DNA from: Nautilus pompilius
Taxonomy: Eukaryota > Mollusca > Cephalopoda > Nautilida > Nautilidae
NCBI GenBank assembly: GCA_018389105.1
Contig: JACATO010000968.1
Location: 522,501-586,500, forward strand
DNA: 64,000 bases
Direction: 5' to 3'
Shown here: one piece after another, positions 38,715 to 50,434 of the stretch
Numbering within the stretch: position 1 is the stretch's first letter
How the letters are laid out: the number at the start of each line of letters is the position of its first letter
Notes under the pieces: generated by a model
Seen by the model: only the letters and a program-made list of their open reading frames with translations
Told to the model about the DNA's origin: nothing
Database searches by the model: none
Translations under genes and position numbers: made by a program

Positions 38715-39353
38715 GTTAAACTAGCAACCAATCAACGGTCCTTTACCAAAGTCTCGAATTAATCTTTCAAGAGTTAAACTAGCAACCAATCAGCGGTCCT
38801 TTACCAAAGTCTCCAATTAATCTTTCAAGAGTTAAACTAGCAACCAATCAGCGGTCCTTTACCAAAGTCTCGAATTAATCTTTCAAGAGTTAAACTAGCA
38901 ACCAATCAGCGGTCCTTTACCAAAGTCTCCAATTAATCTTTCAAGAGTTAAACTAGCAACCAATCAGCGGTCCTTTACCAAAGTCTCCAATTAATCTTTC
39001 AAGAGTTAAACTAGCAACCAATCAGCGGTCCTTTACCAAAGTCTCGAATTAATCTTTCAAGAGTTAAACTAGCAACCAATCAGCGGTCCTTTACCAAAGT
39101 CTCGAATTAATCTTTCAAGAGTTAAACTAGCAACCAATCAGCGGTCCTTTACCAAAGTCTCGAATTAATCTTTCAAGAGTTAACTAGCAACCAATCAGCG
39201 GTCCTTTTACCAAAGTCTCGAATTAATCTTTCAAGAGTTAAACTAGCAACCAATCAGCGGTCCTTTACCAAAGTCTCGAATTAATCTTTCAAGAGTTAGA
39301 CTAGCAACCAATCAGCGGTCCTTTTACCAAAGTCTCCAATTAATCTTTCAAGA
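38715..39353. repeat. 58-bp minisatellite, 11 units, each with an NF-Y-type CCAAT box
   Basis: Eleven head-to-tail units starting GTTAAACTAGCAACCAATCA and ending TTAATCTTTCAAGA. Unit starts: 38715, 38773, 38831, 38889, 38947, 39005, 39063, 39121, 39179, 39237, 39295. Every unit holds AACCAATCARCGG, a near-perfect NF-Y site; only the first has A in place of G (ATCAACGG). The other main variant is TCTCGAATT against TCTCCAATT. Unit 9 lost one A and gained one T, keeping its length at 58. It lies in intron 2, about 1.1 kb upstream of exon 3 on the gene's strand. AATAAAGAATTC follows at about 39406. Confidence 0.95.
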
Positions 39354-42300
39354 GTACTTCCCTAATGGCAGGTTAACACTTTGCTAGGGTACGTATACCT
39401 CAAGCAATAAAGAATTCTGAATTCAAAAATGAAGCCAGCGATCAGCACTAAAATAGTAATAACGAAAATAAATGAATTACCGTTAGACCGTAAAGGTAAT
39501 TATTGTATCCAGAATATCACCGGGTATAAGAATTTAATTTTATCAAATGACAATTACAAAGATTTACTCTTTGCATCTTGAAATAGTTTTATTTCAGTTT
39601 AGTAATAACGTTCCTAAAAGCGGTATTTCTTTCAGCCATCAAGGCGAAGCCAAAATGTTTACGTAAATTGTCAAGTAAAAGTAGAGACTTCTAAAACCAA
39701 ACCGAGGGTGATTTTTACATATACAATTAAAAATTTTTTTCTGTATGTAAGCTCTTTTATATAAGGAATTATTCCAACTAAGATTGAAAAGTAGCTTTTT
39801 TTAGTATAAACACTTTAAATTTAGCACAGTCAGATTTTTAATATATCTTTTTACAATGTTTAGGTAAAAGGTTTCTTGAAACAATCAGCCCCACATAATG
39901 CGCTGATTGTCTCACAGGTTGGAGTTGGCTGTCTGACCTTTAATATAACATAATATAGCCTACCTGTATATTAAATATATATATATAGTTTAAACTTTTT
40001 GTTACAAATAAAGATGATTTACAAGTTAATTAGCTTAAACATTTATGCAAACGCTAAAACAGTTTACAATTTATATCAAGCAGTATAGGTAACTATGTTT
40101 ACATTTAAGTCATTAATAAGCCTAATTTTTCAAAATATCGACAAACATTGTACTTATTCCAAAAGAACTTTAACGAAAGGAAGATTGTCACAAAATCAAA
40201 ACACCACGTGACAACCTGACCTACAATATGTGTACACGAAAAATAAATAGTTACATTCATGGAACTACGTAATCGAATAATGCACTGCTCCTGTAGAGAA
40301 ACTTACATTATCTCCTGTCTAATGTATAAATTACTTGAAACAAAAGCAAAAATAAACCGCATAAACGGGTAGAGAAAAGAAGGATATAAAAGGTTAGCTT
40401 ACGACTTAAAAGATTTTAGAATTGCTTTGACCTCTTTAACTACGATCACGGAAACACCGTGAGTATTACATGCTCGTGGCGAATGTTTGGTATCGCGTGA
40501 CCAACATAATGCGGTCTTAAGTTTTAAGCATTTTGACAACCAGTCTTGGTGGCTTCCTTGTTTTCGTCTTTTACAATTATTATTATCGTTATTTTAAATC
40601 TGCATGCAGACAAATTTGGAGAATTCTAGTCAGCTCTTGTGCGGAGCAGTTTCTAGGAGCGATTAATTGGGAGTGTGTCCTATTTTCCAGGCATCAGAGC
40701 ATTAAATGGTGTTAATCGATTAGTGGAAAGCTCAACTGCACGGGACTACTCAGTCGTTTATTCAGTCTGGGGTGCGGTTGGAAGTAGCAGGAAATCTGAA
40801 ATAACACCGCGAGGGAATAATCGTTTTTGCTATAGAAGTTAGTTAAAATGAAAAGTTTCTTAAATTATGGGTGCTTACCTACTTAGCAATCTCTGAAAGA
40901 AAGAAATTATTGTTTCCTGTGTTTATGATACGATATGATCGGGCACCTTGCCGCTTAGAAAACAGTCAGTTTTTTTTTTTCGGATTTTCGATTTAAGGAT
41001 ATTGTTCATGTAGAAATTAAATACACGCAGGTCCTTTTTGTTTCTAACTGTTTCCTTTATAAAAAGATCTAAAATATAACTAATAATAACCGAAAGAACC
41101 TTATTATTTTTAAGCTAAACACAATTCGTTTGTTCTTTCTTTCTATCTACATTTAAAATAAACAAATTAGATAGATAAAAATGAATATTAAAACCTAATT
41201 CTATTATTCACCTTTTAAGAATTTTAAAGTGAATAAGATGCAAAAAACAAAACCATATTTAAGGTGAGGCTGTTGATTGGCTGCAGTCTCAGCGGCGTTG
41301 GTTTTACATGGTTCTATGTTGATGGTTTCGAAATACAGAGGAATACTTATGATCAATTATAGATATTTTTAAACCTGGTGACTTTATTCTCTAAGTCCGG
41401 AGGAAATCTCTAAATACGTGAAACTCGCAGGTCTTAAGCAACTGGTTGTGTCTTAGATGGCTGCCGACAACTTTGCTGTTTGCGAACAGATTTTCTTATA
41501 AATTCTATTTACTGACGCCCCATTCTCCATCGGCACAGCGGCTGTGACGTAAAGGGTTATTTAAACAGTTCCATTTTACCGCAAGCAAAGCAGAATTAGC
41601 TACAACCGCCTTTACCACACGATTCTAAAACAGACTCAACACCAAGCTAAACCCACGTTCAAACGAGACTTTATTAGAGTGCGTGCAGATGTAAAAATAT
41701 AAACGAATATCTGTTCCCGAAGTGGAATTTAGCATTTTTTTTTCTTATTTCTAAATCACAATTTTGTTTTTAATTTTTAAGGGAAAAAAAAATCACATTA
41801 TCGAAACTTTAAAAATATTTTTATCGTGTTGTCAAAAAAAAAAAAAAACTGAAGCCCAAAAGTTAACCAATTAATTAATTTCAAAATAAATTTAAACTTG
41901 GTCTACCGTAATTATTATACACATAAGATACGAACAATTTATCTGTAATATTATTAAGATTCAAAACCACTCAGTTTCTTTGCTTTTTTAATTGAAAACG
42001 ACCAGTTATATTTTGACATTCGTTGTGGGGGGAGGGACAGAATACGCTTTGATGGATTATGGAAATATTCTACACTTTTCCTAGCTGAAATAATGATGTT
42101 TTCTAAATTGGTCTCAGACAGTAAACGAAAGGCCTTGAGTGAAACAAAAGAACTGTATAAAGTTGACAACACCAAAAGTGGTAAAAAAAAACAGTTGATT
42201 CAGCTTTACAATGACTTGCGATAACGACACAAGCGACTGATAGAAAGAACGTCTTTACTATATTTTCCTATAATATTTATAATAGAAAAAAATGTCACTT

Positions 42301-42669
42301 TTACTTGTTCTTTAATGAAGAAAAAGCCATCTTTGTATTGGATTTACAAGAGATTAATTATTTTAAAAATAAAATGTTGTGCAAAAACGGTCTTTCTGGA
42401 TCGTCAATGCAAATGTTAAAAGTAACAGCAGTAACAAATCTTTAAAATTAATTCCAATAGTTTGTTGTTGATTTTTTTTTCTATTTTATCATTACCAGTT
42501 TGAAATTTGTACACATTTCTTAGTAGATTTTTTTAAAATTTTTATTACCTTTACACAGATATTTATATCTTTCTAAGTAACACGCAAATCTACTGGCTTA
42601 ATATTCTAAAATAAATAATAAATAAACATTTATTTTATTTGTGATAAAAAATGAAAAAAAGATGAAATT

Positions 42670-42670
<1 letters not shown>

Positions 42671-42701
<31 letters not shown>
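42671..42701. repeat. (TG)n microsatellite
   Basis: About 15 TG units followed by a CG-rich GTGCGTGCGCGTGCGTGC tail. Confidence 0.95.
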
Positions 42702-42703
<2 letters not shown>

Positions 42704-43202
42704 CGTGCGTGCGCGTGCGTGCAAAATAATGAAACTGATATTCAACAAACATCCTGAGTTCATCATTAAAAGACAGCAGATAATGTGCATCAGCTTTATC
42801 ATAAATAAACCAGAACTTACATCACAGTTCGTTAGTTTTGCTACGATTTACATTTTCAATAAACCTTTGAGCGCTTTACATTAGATCCTCATACCAGCTG
42901 CCGAAATTTAAAAATAAATTCGGACAGTTTTTGCTGTGCCACACGGTTGTTTAATAATTAATTTTCCTCACAGTGATTTTATATTTTGTTTATATGTTGA
43001 CTATTACTAACCCAACTAAATCAATAACTATAAGGGGTAAGTAATGAGAATTGCACGTCTTGACCTTCCAAAATTATTCAGTAGATTGGCTACTTTATCT
43101 AACCATTTTGCTTTGTTAGCCGACGGATGTCCTCAAAGAGTTATTTTAAATAATCTAAAGGAAAATAAAGAGCATATTATATTACAACGTGATATCCTGG
43201 TA

Positions 43203-43808
43203 CAGTTGTCCCCGGTATTCGCGGGGGTTACGTTCCTAGAGCACCCGCGAATATTGGACGTGGTCCATAAAAATGCCTATAAAATGCCTAAAAACGTAAC
43301 AAAAAAAAACGTAAATTATAATAAAATATAAGTAAATATATAATAATTATATATAATAAAAAATACAACACACAGAGAAACACTCAGTGAAACACTCGAG
43401 ATAGCTACACGCGGTAAACTGGGATGATGCGGGGCTGCTGGGCTGCATCTGCCCGAGTGGGCAGCAGCCAATCAGCAGCAAGGAGAAATGAATAACTCTC
43501 TCAGATTGGCTACTTCCAAACTTCCAGCCAATAGCGTTTATTTTATATTGATATTTTGTTGAATTTACGTTAGTACAGTATTTATATTAAAAAAATTAGT
43601 AAATTATATTGTTATTAATAATTTAGCGCTAAAAAGCGTGAAAAAATATATATTGCCACGAAAAAAGCCATAAAAAATCGCGAAAGATATTTTCGATTCA
43701 GCGAATATGCGGGAGTTTCCACGAACAATTATTAGTTAGGTTGTAAGGAAAATTCCGCGAATAACCTGGGTCGCGAATGCCGAACCGCGATTACGCGGGG
43801 GTCGACTG
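43203..43808. mobile_element. Pogo/Tigger-like MITE, 606 bp, TA target duplication
   Basis: The left end is TA then CAGTTGTCCCCGGTATTCGC. The right end, read on the minus strand, is CAGTCGACCCCCGCGTAATCGC, again with TA outside (43201-43202 and 43809-43810). The imperfect terminal inverted repeats, with long G/C stem and CAG ends, match the pogo/Tigger style of the Tc1-mariner superfamily. No transposase is encoded, so it is non-autonomous. The interior has two CCAAT boxes (AGCCAATCAGC and AGCCAATAGCG) near 43470 and 43530. Frames crossing it are not genes. Confidence 0.8.
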
Positions 43809-44732
43809 TACTTTTAATGTCCTGTTTTTAATAATCTAATACTGATATTAAATTAAATAACTCATTCATTTTCCAGCTAAAATATGATGAAGACGAAAAT
43901 TGTTCTCAAGCGAATTTAGAGCACTTCCAAGACATGGCGTGTATCCTTTTACGCGACGTTATCAAGATTAGGATATCGACACGGTCCATAAATGACGTAA
44001 AAATATAAAAGAAAAGAAAACTGCTAAGATAGTTTCATCGATAAAGAGACAGACTATTTTTGCTGTGGAAGTTTCAAGTCCACAGTCCAGCAGTTGCTAC
44101 AAATATTAAACATCTGTTTGGCTTGGATTTGCAGCCAGCGGAGATGTGAACATCTATTAGTAGAACATTATTGCAGCTCTTGATGTCTACCCATGGATAT
44201 GCATGAAGCATCTATGCAAAGCACTGTTAAAAAGTTAATTATTTATTTCTTTCATTTGCATTAAGAATAACAAACGGTTGCTATATAAGGCCGACCCTCT
44301 GTAAATAAACTATCTGTCAAAGATCACTCTTTAATTAGCAGTCTACAGCTGTACCACAAGACCTGCATAAATGGATCAACTACACATGATATTATCTGTA
44401 TTACGTTGTAATGGTACAAACCACAGATTTCTGCTTTAATTGTACTTTCTTCAAGTGTACAATTATTCTGCATTGTATGTTGTGTCTGATATTTGTTAAA
44501 GGAAACTTTGGCATTTTGTATTTACGGTGCATCTATTCATGAAATTATTAGATTATCAATGATTAACAGGTATTTTTTTTTTCAATTGCATCTGTTAGGT
44601 TGATCTAGGTCGTTTGGAAACATTATGATAAGCAGTCTAGATATGTATATGTCTGTTATTTTAATGCTTTTTCCGAGCTTTTACCATCTCTTTGTTCTTA
44701 TGAAGCTATCGAGGTTTTGAGAAAGTAACTCT

Positions 44733-44743
44733 GCCGCCATCTT
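44733..44743 (-). promoter_or_regulatory. YY1-type AAGATGGCGGC site
   Basis: The minus strand holds a perfect AAGATGGCGGC, the YY1 consensus usually found at start sites and start codons. Its ATG opens 19 codons (MAAELLSQNLDSFIRTKRW) before a stop, with a possible AGATG/GTAAAAG donor just before the end. It lies in intron 2 of the proposed gene. Confidence 0.3.
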
Positions 44744-47700
44744 CAGGGTGCTCCCGCGAGGATAACAAATCCTTGGCAGTAGAGTTAAATTTTAACATAA
44801 ACTTCGGAAGACGTTGAAAGATATTAATGATCAGAGTTAACTCTCAGCTTGGAGATCTACCCCCCCACCTTTTCGGGGTCTATAATTCGTTTTAGTTAAA
44901 TAAAGTAAGAAACATTTTGATCAGACAAAACAAATACAGCAACCGTTTGTAAATGCACGTCTACACTAGAAAGGAAACAAAACAAAAACTTAACAAATTG
45001 TTTAGGCTTTGATTACTGTTAACTATTTTTGTAAGTTCTGTTAATATTCAAACATCTTATTTTGTTTTTAAAAAAACTATTTATCACGGGCTAAATTTAT
45101 TTATTTTATTTTTTTTTGCCATAACGAAGAAATAATCTCATTACAGGAATTATTGCGTAGGGATACAAATATTAATAGTAAATATTACCATTTTACAAGT
45201 GACGACATTTTTCAAGAACAATTTGCACTAAATACTTTAATAATAAAAATAGTAAGCTAAAAACTGTTGATACGGGGAAGTCTTTTTGAGTGTATTATTT
45301 CCATTTTGAAAATTTATTATTAAATAACTTTTTTTAAAAATTTTAATCCGATTTATATTTTTAAATAATTTTTTTAATAACTTACCAAAATGTTTCTAAA
45401 TTTCTTTCGCATTTATTTTATATTTGCTTATTTATGTCTTCTTTTATTACACATTTTATTCATTCTAACATTTTTACTTAATTTTTACAATTTTACTTTA
45501 ATTTTATTTTGTTTATAAATATTTAAAACTAATTTTTCCACTATTTTATTTTGTAAACTGTTAATCGATATCGTTTTCAAGTTGCAACGCCAATACGCTG
45601 CTTAGTGAAGAATCGCAGAGTTTACACGCACTGTAAATGCTCTATGTAGGTGTACTTGTGGAGCGAAATTCCTAATGTGTAGAATCTGTGACGCTGTTAA
45701 CATGATTAAGCAGCAGCAGCTGAGCTCTGTTGCGCTAAATCGTGGTCTGACACTTCGTTCAACGTTATTTTAAAGAATTATCCTACTGCTACGCCTCTCT
45801 TAGGTCCAGAGAAAAGCAAGGAGTTAAGAATGGAGAGTGTGTAGATCCTGGTTTGTTGCACGGTGAAACCAAAAGGATTCGATTCAAGAACATTGGCAAC
45901 ATCACTGATCGCATGGGTGACTTCCGGTATCAAACAATCTGGGTAGATTTGGGTGTTGTTATTTTGGAAATCTACGCCACGCTGCCCTCTCGATGTGACT
46001 CCAAGAACCTGACAGACTAATAAGGCTCGGCTGCGACTTATCCAGCATCGTTCTGTCATCCGCTGACCAAACCCTCCTCGCTGTACACTGGGGGCGAATC
46101 AAATTTTGTAGTATTATTTTAGCGTTGTCAAGATTTCGCACATTTGTGCTCAAGAAGATCGCATCTGATTGGCTGAAGAGCACGCTGTGAGATTTCCTCC
46201 ATCAGCAGAACGACAAAAAAAAAAAAAAAAACGAATTGTTCTCTGGCGATTTTTATGAAGGCAGTTTTACTCTCGGTCTGAACCCGTGTCCCGATCTGGT
46301 TTGCAAAATTTGGCACATTATCCAATAGTGCTGCAAGGTAGCGAAAATTCTTGGCTTTTCATTATAAACCTGGATGTCTAATCTTGACAACATGAGCAAG
46401 CGCAGCTGCTCGAATTCAATCAACAAACTCGTTAAAAGAGACAAAGATTAATAATAGTTGTGTCATCTATTGTAGATTTAAAAAAGGCAATGATGTAACT
46501 GGATCTGGGCCTACAGGTAATACTTACAGCAATGTAATTATTAATAATGTGTAGACATACCACCTCAAACCAAAACTGCAGGGGTTCCTTAGTCAACAGA
46601 CTTTACCTTGCGTTGCCTGTTGTCAGTCTTTTATTCTTTCAGAAACGATACCGTATAAACCCTCGAGTTAACAGCACTCTTGACAACCGCAGTGAAGAAT
46701 TTATGTTATGTATAATTTAATACTCAGAGCTGCCTCTCTTTCGCAAAGGTATGCTTTTTTTTAATGGCATCAATCTTACTCAACTTCTTTTGCTTTTCAC
46801 AATAAGTGCACTTTGTTGACTGTAAAAACTTAGTAACGCAAGCTGATTGGTAACACCTGGCCACCGGAAGCAAACTGCCGAAATAGAATTCGTCAGCGGC
46901 GGTATGAAAATCTGTTCAGCGGTTTTATCGTGGCCACTCCCCGCTAACGTCCAGTTGTTGGGGTCCGCCTTTCGCTTAATGGAAATACCGTTCCGATAAC
47001 ACTGTTTATTCTTAGCTGTCGGGTGTTTTTAATCTTTTGTTCTTTACGTCGGACAAATAGGGTACAGAAATGAAGCATCGTTTTGCTGTGGGTACTGCAG
47101 AATTCACGCAACAGTCGATAATAGTCTTTCATTGACAAACATCACCTTCTATACATCTAACTGAGGAAAAGCATTCGGGGAGGCGACCATTACCTCTTTC
47201 GCTAAAAGAACAGAATCGCACCGAAATCCGCTATTAAACACACATTTTTTTGTTGTTGTTTTTTACACTAATTATATATACATTGACTTACTTCCTAACT
47301 AAAGACTATTTTCTCGCAATAATTATTAACTTACACCATTGATTTTAAAGCATTTTAACTCATTTCGCTTACTGCTAATAGGGCGATTAAAATATAGCTG
47401 TTGATTGACTCTTTACTTTTTTTTGAATTGCACTAAATTAACATTTCTGACACTTTACTTACAGTGACTAGCGACGCCATAGCTTTACGGTCGGTAAGTA
47501 GTCTACCAAGTCTTCCAGTGCTTTATACTTGTGCATGGTAATAAACGGCTTCACATATTTGAAGTCGCCACCTTCTACATCCAGTGCTTAAAACTGATTC
47601 ATAAACAGCAATAAAATACGTCAACTTTGTGTCGGCTTAGATTAGAAATATACTTTCTTGTGCCGGGTATAGAACACAGTATAAGTAGTGTGTGCAGCCA

Positions 47701-49749
47701 AACGATGTACGAGCTTTTAGCTAAAGAGTAAAAATTATTCTCTGATTTATTAAAATACATCTTTTAAATTGCGAAGACCACGCGTTGCGGATATTAAAAC
47801 GACAGAGTCATACACCATAGACAATTTTTTCTTTAAATATTAAAACAGATTCGCATATCAAAAAGTTAATTTCACAAAAAATGAGATGTAATTTTTGGTA
47901 TTCAGTTATTTATCAAGTCATCAGCGGAGCTACGTTTATAAATAAAATCCGGCACGTTCTATTGCTAAGCGAGTTCTCAGAACCCTTAACTTTTTTTTTT
48001 TTTTTTGGTGGTGCTAATTTTTGGGTGTGCGTGTGTGTAAAGTTGGCCAAAGTTCCTCGAATCATCAAAGGTAGGTAAATTCCTACTTTACAGGATATTT
48101 GCTGACATTTTACAGGATGTCTACTGGTAGCGCTTTGAGCAGAATATTAAAAGAACTTTTGAAATTTACCGAATACATTATGAACGCTAAAATCTTTTTA
48201 AAGTGAATTTTTTTTTCTCTCTTTCGCGTGGCAGTTCGTCTGAACGTTTGCCTCTCATCCGATATTTCCACGTCAGAAACATTCCTTGTCGGATCTAACT
48301 CTGATCATGCAACACGGAGTGCGTTTCGAAACGTAGCTGTCTGTTATCAACAATGTGTAGGTGAGGAAATCTCGAAGTAGCTACTTCGTTTCTAGGAAAG
48401 CACGTCACATCGCCAAACTTCCATCCCTATCTTGTTAGTAACTCGTTTCCGCTGTTGTCTTGAAGAACAAAAATCAATGCCAGCAACTGGACTGTCAACT
48501 GTCTTGTCAATATAACATATTATTTATTTACTTTAATCGCACACAGTTTTCCTTTATTTTATTTTAAATCCGTGCGTTCATCCTTCCTCAGGCGGTACCA
48601 AGAAAACCAACCTTATCTCAGGTTACAGGTAAATTAGTTCTGTCCAAGTAATAAAGAAAAAAACACTCTTCCATTTTCAAAGTAACCATAATTTTATAGC
48701 ACTTGTGACGATTTTCTTTACTCATTTCAAATTTTACCGGTTTTTAACTTTATAGTTAATTTGTCTACGAAAAAAAAAAAAAAAAAACAACATAAAAATC
48801 TGGTATCAGTTGCCCTTAGGAACAAATCTTACCAGATTCCCTCCTAGACTAACGACAACAAAGCGAGAGATCCTGACCTTACAGCTAGGAAACTTTTTAA
48901 CCTCATTAAAATCGTAAACTTACAGATTTATCACATAAAACTTTTCAATTTTTCTAAAATTATTTATGCTTTAAAAATGCCCTTTGTTAAGAAAATTTAT
49001 ATCCTAGTTTATTGGAGTTTAACGCACCTTTTAAAAAGTTTTATGATTCTAATTTTAGTTTCATACATTTGGTAAATATGGTATTTCATTTAAAATGCCA
49101 AGTTAATTTTGGAATTTTTCGAAAAATTAAGACAGAAAATTATTATTATATGTTTTGGTAGGTATACAGGTTTTTAATCTAGAAAATATAACAGGTTTTA
49201 CTTTGTATTTAAGAACAAAAGGCATGAAAGATTACTCACCATGTACAATGAATAAAAAGTATTCAACAACCACCGAGTAATCAAAGCTAACTACTGATAT
49301 GAGTTCGCATACATGTAAATCATAAACTTGTTTTAAAGTTTAGCAGATATAATAAGTTGTAAATACGTTACTTTCATATGCTAATCAATGATTGTTTTTT
49401 GCAGCATAAAACTTATTCCAAAGAAATATTCAACCAGTTTTTTTTTCTTGCAAAATACTCGTATAATCACGCTTTCACAGTATAAAGGAAATATATTCTA
49501 TAACAACTGGTAGAGCAGAGATTGATATTTTCTTTGACAATTGCATTTGTTTGTCTGAACCATTGATATAGGTGTTTCCTTGATCACTGCTTTATATCAC
49601 CCACGCAGTCATTCAGATCTGGCGATTGTGCAGACAATTCTATCACCTTTACCTTTATTCTGCGAAAAACCTCTTTTGCATAGTATGAGTTGTACTTTTG
49701 TATATATTATAATGCAATATAATTTTTAAATAAATTTCTTGCTTATATT

Positions 49750-49995
49750 ATGGTCAACATTTCCCCCCAGTATATACTTGTTCCATGGTTTCTTCTACAG
49801 TTTCAAACATCTAAGATTAAACAACCCAGAACAGAATCTTCAAAACATTTCTCAAACTCACCTTCAGATCCAAATTATATATTGTGTAATAAATATAGAA
49901 ATGTATCTTTACCGTCATCATATAAACTTCATCCTATAAGTTTTAAACGGCATGTAAAGAGTTTCCAAGCTTCTGTCATGCTACATTTTTTTTAA
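49750..49995 (+). pseudogene. Possible LINE reverse-transcriptase tail remnant
   Basis: The frame reads KQPRTESSKHFSNSPSD, then SLPSSYKLHPISFKRHVKSF before a stop. The order PRT...F...LPSS...FKRxxKxF recalls the C-terminal end of non-LTR reverse transcriptases. Similarity is weak, the codons are AT-rich, and no upstream catalytic part is visible. Confidence 0.25.
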
Positions 49996-50366
49996 TATTG
50001 ACAAATGGCTTCTATAGAGTTACTCTTTTATGCAATCTACCATCATGCTATTTCATACTTTATGTAGCAATTCTTCTTCAGATCATTGGAAACTTTGTAG
50101 CAGATGTTTTGTATTTTTCATTACCATGTCCATTTCTTCCATTGTCATTTTTGAAGAATAATTTCTAAGATTTTTAATAATATTTTAGTTGCTCTCAATT
50201 CTTTAAACTCTTGAATTGGCTAATTGCTATGTTTCACTTTTTATTCCAATATTTCTTTGTTCTTCACAGCTATTACTCATTTTCCAAATCATCAGTGTTT
50301 TTGGTTTTATACTGAAAATTAAATAAACTCATAGCTCTTATATAATAAAGTTAATGCATCTGTTTA

Positions 50367-50369
<3 letters not shown>

Positions 50370-50401
<32 letters not shown>

Positions 50402-50434
50402 CGAGAGAGAGAGAGAGAGAGAGAGTGTGTGTGT
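50370..50434. repeat. (GA)n then (GT)n microsatellite
   Basis: GA run broken once by AAGC, then about five GT units. No CRE core, unlike the GA/CRE composites. Confidence 0.95.

Noticed and set aside
43044..43331. 95-codon plus-strand frame
   Set aside because: It runs into the pogo-like MITE terminal repeat.
45778..46444. Three overlapping minus-strand frames of 63-93 codons
   Set aside because: Coding-like composition but no recognisable domain, no clear splice pair and a poly-T run inside; left unassigned.
47463..47480. Minus-strand ATG exon MASLVT ending at a strong GTAAGT donor, as the qvr-like start
   Set aside because: It ends in phase 0 and cannot join exon 3 (phase 1); the same bases also form an acceptor/donor pair on the plus strand, so the match is likely a chance palindrome.
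49190..49239. Hydrophobic minus-strand stretch (EYFLFIVH) before a GTGAGT donor, phase 1, as leader exon
   Set aside because: No in-frame ATG upstream and no convincing acceptor.
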